DNA of 64,000 nucleotides from an uncultured Bacteroidota bacterium (GCA_903838055.1 CAILWV010000003.1:1-64000); one strand, 5' to 3'; positions 11,448 to 20,590 are shown, numbered from the stretch's first letter. The notes: generated by a model from the sequence alone, not told the origin. Numbers and translations: made by a program.

Positions 11448-11773
11448 CTAATAATATTTAATAAACAACCAAAAAGACCTATTAGTTAAATAGTTTAAAT
11501 CTTTCTCATTAGCATATGCTTCTCTTTCGAATGAAATATTAAAATATGCTTTCCTCCTGTCTTTATATTGAATTAATCGAAACAAATATTCAATTATATA
11601 CCAAACATAAAAAGGAAATACCAACATCTCTACCTGTTGCCTTATATGGATTTTTTCATGATTAAGAAAAGTCGAATCACTTCTATCTTTCTCATTAGAA
11701 ATTATAACAAAGGATACAAAGTTAACCCTCGATAATCTTTTGGAATTAAATATTTAAAAACAACTACAATCAT
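11448..11773 (-). pseudogene. Small conserved Bacteroidetes protein with an apparent 1-nt frameshift
   Basis: Minus strand reads MIVVVFKYLIPKDYRGLTLYP, hits a stop (LL*), then continues in another frame: FVIISNEKDRSDSTFLNHEKIHIRQQVEMLVFPFYVWYIIEYLFRLIQYKDRRKAYFNISFEREAYANEKDLNYLTNRSFWLFIKYY*. Length 326 nt = 327 minus 1. Not in ORF track. Confidence 0.75.
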
Positions 11774-11801
11774 ATAGTACAAAGTTGCTAAATTTGTAGA
11801 T

Positions 11802-11984
11802 ATGTTTGAAGATAAAAAAGAAAATAAAATAATTGAAGGTGAAGATTATTATCTCTCACCTGAAGGATATAAAGTTTTCACAGAAAAATACCATTTAAAA
11901 CGTGGACACTGTTGCCGAAGTGGCTGCAGACATTGTCCGTATGGATTTGATAAAAAAACGGGAAGTATCAAAAAAAACAACTAA
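11802..11984 (+). CDS. DUF5522-like small Cys-rich protein
   Basis: 60 aa, YYLSPEGYKVFTEKYHLKRGHCCRSGCRHCPYGFDKK. Confidence 0.8.
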   Translation: MFEDKKENKIIEGEDYYLSPEGYKVFTEKYHLKRGHCCRSGCRHCPYGFDKKTGSIKKNN

Positions 11985-12085
11985 TTACAAACAAAATATT
12001 TATTGTAAATTAATTAATATCGGAGGTTTTTAGTTACTACTTTTTATAAACTTTCAAACTCATAAACTTATAAACTCATATTAAA

Positions 12086-14065
12086 ATGACCTTTCAAGAA
12101 GAAATACTACAAGGAATTCCATCCGAATTACCGAATGTAAAACCATATGAAACTGAAATAAATCATGCTCCTAAACGCAAAGAAATTCTTTCTGCAGATG
12201 AAAAAAAATTAGCATTAAAAAATGCTTTACGCTATTTCGAAAAGGAACACCACGCAACTTTATTACCAGAATTCAAAGCAGAATTAGAAACTTATGGTCG
12301 TATTTATATGTACCGTTTGCGACCAGATTACAAAATATATGCCCGACCAATTTCTGAATATCCGGGAAAATGTGAACAAGCAAAAGCCATCATGTTGATG
12401 ATTCAAAATAATTTAGATCATGCCGTGGCACAACATCCACATGAATTAATTACATATGGTGGAAATGGCGCTGTATTTCAAAACTGGGCGCAATACCGCT
12501 TGACCATGAAGTATCTTGCCGAAATGACCGAAGAACAAACTTTAGCAATGTATTCCGGTCATCCAATGGGGTTGTTCCCATCCCATAAAGAGGCTCCAAG
12601 AGTAGTTGTTACTAACGGAATGGTGATTCCAAATTATTCCAAGCCCGATGATTGGGAAAAAATGAATGCCTTAGGAGTTTCCCAATACGGACAAATGACA
12701 GCAGGAAGTTATATGTATATCGGTCCGCAAGGAATTGTTCATGGTACTACCATCACAGTTTTGAATGGTTTCAGAAAAATAAAAAAATCACCTAGAGGAG
12801 GTCTGTTTGTAACTTCTGGACTTGGCGGAATGTCTGGCGCACAGCCAAAAGCAGGAAATATAGCTGGTTGTGTGACGGTTTGTGCCGAAGTAAATCCAAA
12901 AATAACTCATATTCGCCATTCACAAGGTTGGATAAATGAAATAGTAGAACATATAGAAGATTTAGTACCTAGAGTTAAAAAAGCACTAGAAAATAAAGAA
13001 GTAGTTTCCATCGCTTACCTCGGAAATGTAGTAGATGTTTGGGAACGATTCGATCAAGAAAATCTGCATATCGATTTGGGTTCCGATCAAACTTCCTTAC
13101 ACAATCCATGGGCTGGAGGATACTACCCTATCGGTCACACCTTTGAAGAGTCTAACGAATTAATGGCTAATAATCCAGAAAAGTTTAAAGAAGAAGTCCA
13201 AAAAACGCTTCGTCGTCATGCCGCAGCAATCAACAAACATACTGAAAAAGGAACTTATTTCTTCGACTATGGTAATGCATTCTTATTAGAAGCTTCTCGA
13301 GCTGGTGCCAACGTAATGGCTGAAAATCATATCGATTTTAAATATAATAGTTACGTACAAGACATAATGGGACCAATGTGTTTTGATTATGGTTTTGGCC
13401 CTTTTCGTTGGGTTTGTGCTTCTGGAAATCCAGAAGATTTAGTTAAAACCGATAAAATTGCTTGCGATGTTTTAGAAGAAATGATGCAAAATTCACCCGA
13501 AGAAATCCAACAACAAATGGCGGATAATATCCAATGGATCAAAGGAGCTCAAGAAAACAAATTGGTCGTTGGATCACAAGCACGAATTCTATATGCCGAT
13601 GCCGAAGGGAGAATTAAAATAGCTGAAGCATTTAACCAAGCTATTGCTCGTGGCGAAATTGGCTACATTATTTTAGGTCGTGATCATCATGATGTTTCAG
13701 GAACAGATTCTCCATATAGAGAAACCTCTAATATTTATGATGGCTCACGGTTTACTGCGGACATGGCAATACAAAATGTTATTGGCGATAGCTTTCGTGG
13801 AGCAACTTGGGTATCTATTCACAATGGTGGTGGCGTAGGTTGGGGCGAAGTAATAAACGGAGGTTTTGGTATGGTGCTGGACGGATCTATGGAAGCATCT
13901 AAGCGTTTAGAATCGATGCTTTTTTGGGATGTAAATAATGGAATATCTCGAAGAAGTTGGGCTCGAAACGAAGGAGCTATTTTTGCAATAAAAAGAGCCA
14001 TGGCCACGCAACCTTTATTAAAAATTACCATCCCAAACATGGTAGATGAAGATTTGTTAACCTAA
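12086..14065 (+). CDS. hutU: Urocanate hydratase (long Bacteroidetes type)
   Basis: YGGNGAVFQNWAQYRLTMKYL, TSGLGGMSGAQPKAG, GRDHHDVSGTDSPYRETSNIYDGS, SIHNGGGVGWGEVINGGFG. Confidence 0.92.
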   Translation: MTFQEEILQGIPSELPNVKPYETEINHAPKRKEILSADEKKLALKNALRYFEKEHHATLLPEFKAELETYGRIYMYRLRPDYKIYARPISEYPGKCEQAKAIMLMIQNNLDHAVAQHPHELITYGGNGAVFQNWAQYRLTMKYLAEMTEEQTLAMYSGHPMGLFPSHKEAPRVVVTNGMVIPNYSKPDDWEKMNALGVSQYGQMTAGSYMYIGPQGIVHGTTITVLNGFRKIKKSPRGGLFVTSGLGGMSGAQPKAGNIAGCVTVCAEVNPKITHIRHSQGWINEIVEHIEDLVPRVKKALENKEVVSIAYLGNVVDVWERFDQENLHIDLGSDQTSLHNPWAGGYYPIGHTFEESNELMANNPEKFKEEVQKTLRRHAAAINKHTEKGTYFFDYGNAFLLEASRAGANVMAENHIDFKYNSYVQDIMGPMCFDYGFGPFRWVCASGNPEDLVKTDKIACDVLEEMMQNSPEEIQQQMADNIQWIKGAQENKLVVGSQARILYADAEGRIKIAEAFNQAIARGEIGYIILGRDHHDVSGTDSPYRETSNIYDGSRFTADMAIQNVIGDSFRGATWVSIHNGGGVGWGEVINGGFGMVLDGSMEASKRLESMLFWDVNNGISRRSWARNEGAIFAIKRAMATQPLLKITIPNMVDEDLLT

Positions 14066-14073
14066 TATTAAAA

Positions 14074-14868
14074 ATGATAGATTTCATACAACAACTCAAA
14101 CACCGCAATGAAACCCTATTCTATTATGGGTTGTTGTGCCTTTTGCTGTCTATTGTTTTTATTACGCTCACAAAATTCTCAAATACAAAAGTATACAATG
14201 TAAATGCATGGTACAAGCCCTTTAAATTTGCTTTTTCTACCTTCTTATTTTCATGGTCTATGGGTTGGTATTGCTATTATTTACCCAATTTCAATATCCA
14301 ATTTTACAATTGGACAGTCATAATTTTATTAGGATTTGAGATTTTTTATATAGCATTTCAAGCCAATAAAGGGCAACTATCTCATTACAACATTAGCACG
14401 CCAGTTTATGCTACTTTATATTCAATGATGGCGATTGCAGCTAGTCTAGTAACTATTTACACAGGATATGTTGGACTATTATTTTTCGAAAACTCATTTC
14501 CAGATTTGCCAAATTACTATGTTTGGGCTATTCGATTAAGTATTCTGCTATTTGTAATTTTTTCATTTGAAGGCTTTGCAATGGGCTCCAGACTAAATCA
14601 TAGTGTTGGCGCATTATATGACAATTCCAATTGGTTTATTTTAGGATGGAGTAAGACTGTTGGTGACTTGAGAATATCTCATTTTATTGGAATGCACGCA
14701 CTTCAAGTAGTACCTTTCCTATCCTATTACATACTTAAAAACACCAAACTAACAATTGGCTTATCTATACTTTATGGAATATTGGCTCTGCTTACACTTA
14801 TACAAGCAATTCAAGGAAAACCATTAATTAAAGAAAGAAATTCAATAATATGGAAACAGAAATCTTAA
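14074..14868 (+). CDS. Hypothetical polytopic membrane protein
   Basis: 264 aa, several hydrophobic segments, short gap after hutU. Confidence 0.75.
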   Translation: MIDFIQQLKHRNETLFYYGLLCLLLSIVFITLTKFSNTKVYNVNAWYKPFKFAFSTFLFSWSMGWYCYYLPNFNIQFYNWTVIILLGFEIFYIAFQANKGQLSHYNISTPVYATLYSMMAIAASLVTIYTGYVGLLFFENSFPDLPNYYVWAIRLSILLFVIFSFEGFAMGSRLNHSVGALYDNSNWFILGWSKTVGDLRISHFIGMHALQVVPFLSYYILKNTKLTIGLSILYGILALLTLIQAIQGKPLIKERNSIIWKQKS

Positions 14869-15125
14869 ATGGCATCTTACATGAAGTTCCTGACGATATG
14901 CAAAAGACATTATCATCTGATGCTAAACTACTTGAAAAATGGAATAAACTTACCCCCATTCAACGAAATGAATGGATATGTTGGGTAACAATTGTAAAAA
15001 AATCAGAAACTAGAGAAGACCATATTAAACGAATGGGGGAAGAATTAAGTGAAGGAAAACGACAACCTTGTTGTTGGCCTGGATGCCCACATAGAAGACC
15101 AAATGCACAAAAATGGTTTAAATAA
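14850..15125 (+). CDS. YdeI/OmpD-associated family protein
   Basis: LLEKWNKLTPIQRNEWICWVTIVKKSETREDHIKRMGEELSEGKRQPCCWPGCPHR. Confidence 0.75.
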   Translation: METEILNGILHEVPDDMQKTLSSDAKLLEKWNKLTPIQRNEWICWVTIVKKSETREDHIKRMGEELSEGKRQPCCWPGCPHRRPNAQKWFK

Positions 15126-15261
15126 ATCCTTGTTAATTAATGTTAAAACTTGTTTAGAAAGTGTTAATTAAGAAAACTAAAAGGAGTTTCATCTTATTTT
15201 TTATTAAATTTGATATTCAAATAACATTCTAAAAATCATTTATTTATTAAATTCTCTGATT

Positions 15262-15792
15262 ATGAAAACAGCAAAATTAGTTTCTCTATTTTTACTATTA
15301 ATAGTAACTTCATGTAGTTCGGTTAGAGTAAATGCCGATTACGACAAAAAGGCTAATTTTGAAAGTTACAAAACCTATGCTTACCTAAAAAGTGCCGTAG
15401 ATAAAGTAGAAATTTCTGACTTAGATAAAAAACGAATTCTACATTCTATTGACGATGCGCTAACACTAAAAGGTTTTTCTAAAAGTGAAACTCCTGATTT
15501 ATTAGTAAGTATTTTCACTAAAGAAAACCAACGAGTAGACATTTACAATAATGCTAGTTTTGGATGGGGTCATGGCGGGGGCTGGGGTCCTTACATGGGT
15601 ATGGGTTACACCTCTACTTATATTACTCCCGAAGGAACTTTATATATAGACCTAATAGATGCTAAAACCAAAGAACTGATTTGGCAAGGCGAAGGAAGCG
15701 GCTATCTAACCAAAGACACCGAACAAAAAGACGCCCGTATTAAAGAATTTGTAGATAGAATTTTATCGCAATATCCACCAGTTAAGAAGTAG
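15262..15792 (+). CDS. DUF4136 lipoprotein
   Basis: Lipobox VTSCSS; VNADYDKKANFESYKTYAYL; ELIWQGEGSG. Confidence 0.85.
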   Translation: MKTAKLVSLFLLLIVTSCSSVRVNADYDKKANFESYKTYAYLKSAVDKVEISDLDKKRILHSIDDALTLKGFSKSETPDLLVSIFTKENQRVDIYNNASFGWGHGGGWGPYMGMGYTSTYITPEGTLYIDLIDAKTKELIWQGEGSGYLTKDTEQKDARIKEFVDRILSQYPPVKK

Positions 15793-15929
15793 GCAATGTT
15801 CCGTTTTCAGTTGGCAGTTTAAAATATTGACCATACAAAGACGCTAACAAAAAAAAGGAATCAGACATCATTTGGGCTCATTAATATGGTATTGAATAGA
15901 TAAAAAACCATTCTTTAAACCAACTGTTC

Positions 15930-16013
15930 CTAGCCCTGATTGCAGTGGAAATCCTTTTGTTTTTTTCTTTAAAAAAATAAAAGATTGGAACGGAAAGCAG
16001 GAAATAGCTCCTT
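15930..16013 (+). ncRNA. Flavo-1-like structured intergenic element, copy 1
   Basis: CTAGCCCTGATTGCAGTGGAAATCCTTTT...AAAAGATTGGAACGGAAAGCAGGAAATAGCTCCTT; conserved ends and internal hairpin shared with copies near 22350, 40865 and 53753. Confidence 0.6.
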
Positions 16014-16065
16014 AAAAAACCAATAATTTACATTATGCGATTCCTAAGGAAGGACAATATTGTGG

Positions 16066-18117
16066 CTAATACTCCAAAAGTTCCTCCATTTTCAATCGTA
16101 CTTTATCCACATTCGGAATCATAGTAAACTCTAAAACGCTGTTCAATGGAATTGCTGGCATGTTCTCGGAGCCAATCACCATCACGGGAGCATCCAAATG
16201 TTTAAAACATTTTTCTTGAATTAATCCTGCCAAACTTCTGGCAAAAGAATTATTGGTTGGCTCTTCGGTTACAACCAAACATTTTTTAGCTTTCTTAACC
16301 GATTTAAAAATCGCTTCTTCATCTAGTGGATACAAAGTTCGCAAATCGATAATCTCCACTTGGTTCTTAATAGTTGCCGAAGCATTCAATGCCCAATGCA
16401 CTCCCATTCCGTAGGTGATAACGGTTATAGTTTCGTCGGTTTCTTGCTCCCATATTTCTTGAACGATATTCGCTTTACCGAATGGCAACATATAATCTTC
16501 ACTCGGTTCGTTTACTCTAGCTGCATCGGTACCTTTAACTTTACTCCAATACAAACCTTTATGTTCTAAAATAACCACTGGATTTGGGTCGTAATAGGCT
16601 GCTTTTAACAATCCTTTTAAGTCGGCACCATTACTTGGATAGGCAATTTTTATCCCTCGAATATTAGTCAGCACACTTTCTACAGAAGACGAATGGTAAG
16701 GTCCACCACTGCCATAAGCACCAATTGGCACTCTCAAAATCATACTCACCGGCCATTTTCCGTTGGATAAATAACACGAGCGACTGACTTCTGTAAATAA
16801 TTGGTTTAACCCTGGCCATATGTAATCTGCAAATTGCACCTCAACGATTGGTTTTAAACCCACCGCTGACATTCCAACAGTTGAACCTACAATAAAAGCC
16901 TCCTGAATGGGTGTATTAAAAACACGATTGTCTCCGAATTTTTGAGCTAAAGTAGCGGCCTCTCTAAAAACACCACCTAATCGTCCGCCTACGTCTTGTC
17001 CGTAAAGTAAACACTCCGAGTGCTTTTTCATTAATTCTTCTACTGCAAAAAGAGCGCAATCTACCATTACTACTTTCTCTTCACGATCCGGATTTCGTAC
17101 TCCAACTTCTTCAGTTATTGGAGTTGGAGCAAAATCATGCGTGAACAAATCTTCTGGCGAAGGGTCCTCTGCAAGTTGTGCTTTTTCAAAATCGGCTTGC
17201 ACTTTGGCAACAGCTTTATTTTCAATATTTTTTATTTCTTCCGATGAAAATCCAGCATCTTCTAATTGTTTAATTAAAACCGGATACGGATCTCGAGATT
17301 TTGCTTCATCCAAATCATCGCGATACCATTCCATTCGAACTCCAGAAGTGTGGTGATTTAACAACGGAACTTTTGCATGAACTAAAAACGGTCGACGCTC
17401 TTTTCGAATGGTTTGCACCACTTTTTGAACGGCCTGATAACTTTCAGTAAAATTAGCGCCGTCAATAGAAATAGCTTCTATCCCGTGAAATCCTTTGGCA
17501 TATTCAAATGCATTTTGAGATCTTGTTTCGGCAGCATTAGCCGAAATATCCCAGCCGTTATCTTGCACTAAATACAATATTGGAAGCTGTTTTAAAGCTG
17601 CCATTTGAAGTGCCTCTGCAATTTCACCTTCTGTTACCGATGCATCACCAAGCGAACAAACCACAATTGGATTTTCTTGATTCTTATCTTGAATTCCTGT
17701 ATTTTCTTTATACCAAAATCCCATTGCAGCACCAGTTGCTGGAATTGCTTGCATTCCTGTTGCCGAAGATTGATGTGGAATTTTAGGTTTATCAGCATCC
17801 TTCAAACTAGGATGACAATAATAAGTTCGACCACCAGAAAACGGATCGTCTTTTTTTGCCATTAATTGCAACATCAAATCATAGGGTTGCATTCCAATAC
17901 CCAACATCATGGCATCATCCCGATAATAGGGAAATACATAATCTTGAGGCAATAATTGCATTGCCATGGCAATTTGAATGGCCTCATGCCCGCGTGAGGT
18001 TGCATGTACATATTTAGAAACTATTTTGAAATTGTCTTCATACAAGGCAGCCATTGCTTTGGCTGTTGCCATAGTAGAGAAGGATTTTTCAAGGATATTT
18101 TTGTCTAATGAACTCAT
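16066..18117 (-). CDS. Fused alpha/beta E1 of branched-chain-type 2-oxoacid dehydrogenase
   Basis: N-terminal E1-alpha features (YYRDDAMMLGIGM, GDASVTEGEIAEALQMAALKQLPILYLVQDNGWDIS) and C-terminal E1-beta (YGQDVGGRLGGVFREA, FNTPIQEAFIVGSTVGMS, VTEEPTNNSFARSLAG). Confidence 0.92.
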   Translation of the reverse strand: MSSLDKNILEKSFSTMATAKAMAALYEDNFKIVSKYVHATSRGHEAIQIAMAMQLLPQDYVFPYYRDDAMMLGIGMQPYDLMLQLMAKKDDPFSGGRTYYCHPSLKDADKPKIPHQSSATGMQAIPATGAAMGFWYKENTGIQDKNQENPIVVCSLGDASVTEGEIAEALQMAALKQLPILYLVQDNGWDISANAAETRSQNAFEYAKGFHGIEAISIDGANFTESYQAVQKVVQTIRKERRPFLVHAKVPLLNHHTSGVRMEWYRDDLDEAKSRDPYPVLIKQLEDAGFSSEEIKNIENKAVAKVQADFEKAQLAEDPSPEDLFTHDFAPTPITEEVGVRNPDREEKVVMVDCALFAVEELMKKHSECLLYGQDVGGRLGGVFREAATLAQKFGDNRVFNTPIQEAFIVGSTVGMSAVGLKPIVEVQFADYIWPGLNQLFTEVSRSCYLSNGKWPVSMILRVPIGAYGSGGPYHSSSVESVLTNIRGIKIAYPSNGADLKGLLKAAYYDPNPVVILEHKGLYWSKVKGTDAARVNEPSEDYMLPFGKANIVQEIWEQETDETITVITYGMGVHWALNASATIKNQVEIIDLRTLYPLDEEAIFKSVKKAKKCLVVTEEPTNNSFARSLAGLIQEKCFKHLDAPVMVIGSENMPAIPLNSVLEFTMIPNVDKVRLKMEELLEY

Positions 18118-18180
18118 TTGTATTATTTTTTGAGCGGATGCCTCGGGCTTTATTTGTTAATCATTTTCCCGCCGCTAGTA

Positions 18181-18213
18181 TACCTGACAGGTTATTGAAA
18201 CCTGACAGGTTTG
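18181..18213. repeat. Duplicated near-palindrome ACCTGACAGGT
   Basis: TACCTGACAGGTTATTGAAACCTGACAGGTTT: two copies of CCTGACAGGTT between ilvE and the E1 gene. Confidence 0.75.
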
Positions 18214-18215
18214 AA

Positions 18216-19271
18216 TTATTTTGCTTCCACTATCCAACCAAAGTCGTCTTTAATATCTTGAACTTTAATGGCGTTCAAGGTGTCGTTTACCATTACTGAA
18301 ACTGTATTATTTTCAGGAAATTTAATAGCTAATTCGTTATTTCCAATTTCTTCAATCATAGCAATTCCTACAGCTGTTCCAGTTCCGAATGCTTCCTCTA
18401 AAGTTCCATTTTTAGAAGCTTCAACTATTTCGGAAATAGTTATTGGTCTTTCAGTCACTTCAAACCCTTTGCTACGAAGCAAATCAATAACACTCATTCT
18501 TGTAATTCCAGACAATATAGAACCACTTAAATCAGGAGTAATGAATTTTCCATCAATTTTAATAAAAATATTCATGGTTCCCACTTCTTGAATATATTCA
18601 AAATCTTGAGAGTCTAGCCATAACACTTGGTCGTATCCTTTTGCCTTTGCGTATTCTGTAGGACGAATAGCGGCAGCATAATTTCCGGCAGCTTTAGCTT
18701 CTCCTGTACCACCATTAACCGCACGAACATATTTTTTCTCAGCAAATAGTTTAATTTTTCTGCTATATAAGGGTCCTGCAGGAGACGCCATTACAATAAA
18801 CTTATAACTCGTTGCAGCACGCATACCAATAAAAGGCTCATCGGCATACATAAATGGTCGTAAATACAAGGCGCTTCCTTCATTAGTAGGAATCCAATTT
18901 TTCTCTAATGCGGTAAATAGTTTAAGTGCTTCAACGAATAAATCTTCTGGAAAAGATGGCATTCCCATTCTATCAGCACTATGATTTAAGCGTTTGGCAT
19001 TTTCATTAGGACGAAATAACAATGCAGTTCCATCTTTTCCTAAAGTTGCTTTCATTCCTTCAAAAATAGCTTGTCCGTAGTGCAATGCCATAGCTGCTGG
19101 ATGGGTAGGAATTAATTCTAGCGGTTCAATTCTTGGATTATTCCATTGTCCGTTTTCATAATCACAGACAAACATATGGTCTGTAAAATTGAATCCCATT
19201 GTTACATTATCCAAATCTACTTGGCCTACTTTGGATTGCGCTACTTTACTAATTTTAATGTCAAATTTCAT
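18216..19271 (-). CDS. ilvE: Branched-chain amino acid aminotransferase
   Basis: ALHYGQAIFEGMKA, LYLRPFMYADEPFIGMRAA, VNGGTGEAKAAGNYAAA, EVGTMNIF. Confidence 0.95.
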   Translation of the reverse strand: MKFDIKISKVAQSKVGQVDLDNVTMGFNFTDHMFVCDYENGQWNNPRIEPLELIPTHPAAMALHYGQAIFEGMKATLGKDGTALLFRPNENAKRLNHSADRMGMPSFPEDLFVEALKLFTALEKNWIPTNEGSALYLRPFMYADEPFIGMRAATSYKFIVMASPAGPLYSRKIKLFAEKKYVRAVNGGTGEAKAAGNYAAAIRPTEYAKAKGYDQVLWLDSQDFEYIQEVGTMNIFIKIDGKFITPDLSGSILSGITRMSVIDLLRSKGFEVTERPITISEIVEASKNGTLEEAFGTGTAVGIAMIEEIGNNELAIKFPENNTVSVMVNDTLNAIKVQDIKDDFGWIVEAK

Positions 19272-19286
19272 AATCTTATTCCTAAT

Positions 19287-20573
19287 TTATAGTGTTGTGT
19301 TTGTGTCAAATTGTTCTAAATAATCTCCGATTTTTCTTAAAAAAGAACCTCCTAAAAATCCATCTACTACCCTATGATCAAAAGACAGGGATAGATACAT
19401 CATACTTCTTACAGCAATTTCGTCTCCTTTAGATGTCGAGATTACTTCTGGTCGTTTTTTTATAATTCCGAGTGCTACTATTGCAACTTCGGGTTGGTTG
19501 ATAATTGGTGTCCCCATCAAACTTCCAAATGTACCTACATTGGAAATTGTAAAAGTGCTACCTTGAATTTCTTCTGGTTTTAATTTGTTATTTCGAGAAG
19601 CATCTGCCAAATAATTAACATCTTTTGCTAAGGCTACTAAATCTTTTTCGTTAGCATTTCGAACCACCGGAACAATTAAATTGCCATTAGGTAGCGCAGT
19701 TGCCATTCCGATGTGAATATCGCTATGTACTATAATATTTTTATCATCTACAGAAACGTTAATCATTGGAAAATCTATAATTGCTTTGGTAACAGCCTGA
19801 ACAAATACAGGAGTAAATGTGAGTTTCTCGTTGTATTTTTCTTGGAATTTATCTTTATTTTCATTGCGCCAATTCACCAAATTCGTAACGTCAACTTCTA
19901 TATAAGAAGTTACATGTGGCGATGTTTGTTTGGAATACACCATATGATCGGCAATCATTTTGCGCATACGATCCATTTCTACAATTCGGTCTTTTCCTTC
20001 AACAAAATTGATTTTTGGAGTTGGGTATGTAGACTTTTTTGATTGTCCATCGACCAATATCGGCTTGCTTTGAATTGGATATTTTCTATTTTTTAGATAA
20101 TTGAAAACATCACTTTTTTGCAAACGCCCATCAGCGCCAGAACCTGAAATGGTTTGTAATTCTTCAATAGAAAGGTTTTCTTTTTGTGCAATTGATAGGA
20201 TTAATGGACTTATAAAGGTTGTAGATTGTAGGTTGTGGGTTTTAGATTTTGGATTTTGGATAGTAGGTTTTGGGTTATTGGGTGAAATAGTATCTATTCC
20301 CTTTTTTACATTGCCTACAGCATCATCACTACTTTCTACTGTCTCAATTAATGCCAAAACAGTTCCAACTTCAACTACAGCATCTTTTTGAAAACGAATT
20401 TCAGTAATCACTCCCGATACAGGCGCAGGCACTTCACTATCGACTTTATCGGTCGCAACTTCCAATATCGTTTCTTCAGCTGCCACATAATCGCCTACGT
20501 TTTTCAACCAACTGATTATTGTAGCTTCGGATATACTTTCACCCATTTTGGGCATTTTGAATTCTGTTATCAT
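19287..20573 (-). CDS. Dihydrolipoamide acyltransferase (E2) of 2-oxoacid dehydrogenase complex
   Basis: Lipoyl domain (EVATDKVDSEVPAPVSG), peripheral subunit-binding domain, catalytic SFDHRVVDGFLGG. Confidence 0.93.
   Translation of the reverse strand: MITEFKMPKMGESISEATIISWLKNVGDYVAAEETILEVATDKVDSEVPAPVSGVITEIRFQKDAVVEVGTVLALIETVESSDDAVGNVKKGIDTISPNNPKPTIQNPKSKTHNLQSTTFISPLILSIAQKENLSIEELQTISGSGADGRLQKSDVFNYLKNRKYPIQSKPILVDGQSKKSTYPTPKINFVEGKDRIVEMDRMRKMIADHMVYSKQTSPHVTSYIEVDVTNLVNWRNENKDKFQEKYNEKLTFTPVFVQAVTKAIIDFPMINVSVDDKNIIVHSDIHIGMATALPNGNLIVPVVRNANEKDLVALAKDVNYLADASRNNKLKPEEIQGSTFTISNVGTFGSLMGTPIINQPEVAIVALGIIKKRPEVISTSKGDEIAVRSMMYLSLSFDHRVVDGFLGGSFLRKIGDYLEQFDTNTTL
20217..20280. repeat. 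G/T-rich TTTTGGATTTTGG-type repeat inside the E2 linker
   Basis: GTTGTAGATTGTAGGTTGTGGGTTTTAGATTTTGGATTTTGGATAGTAGGTTTTGGG; shares the 17-mer TGGGTTTTAGATTTTGG with the intergenic repeat near 21493; encodes NPKPTIQNPKSKTHNLQST. Confidence 0.7.
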
Positions 20574-20590
20574 TTTTGTTTTTGGTTATG

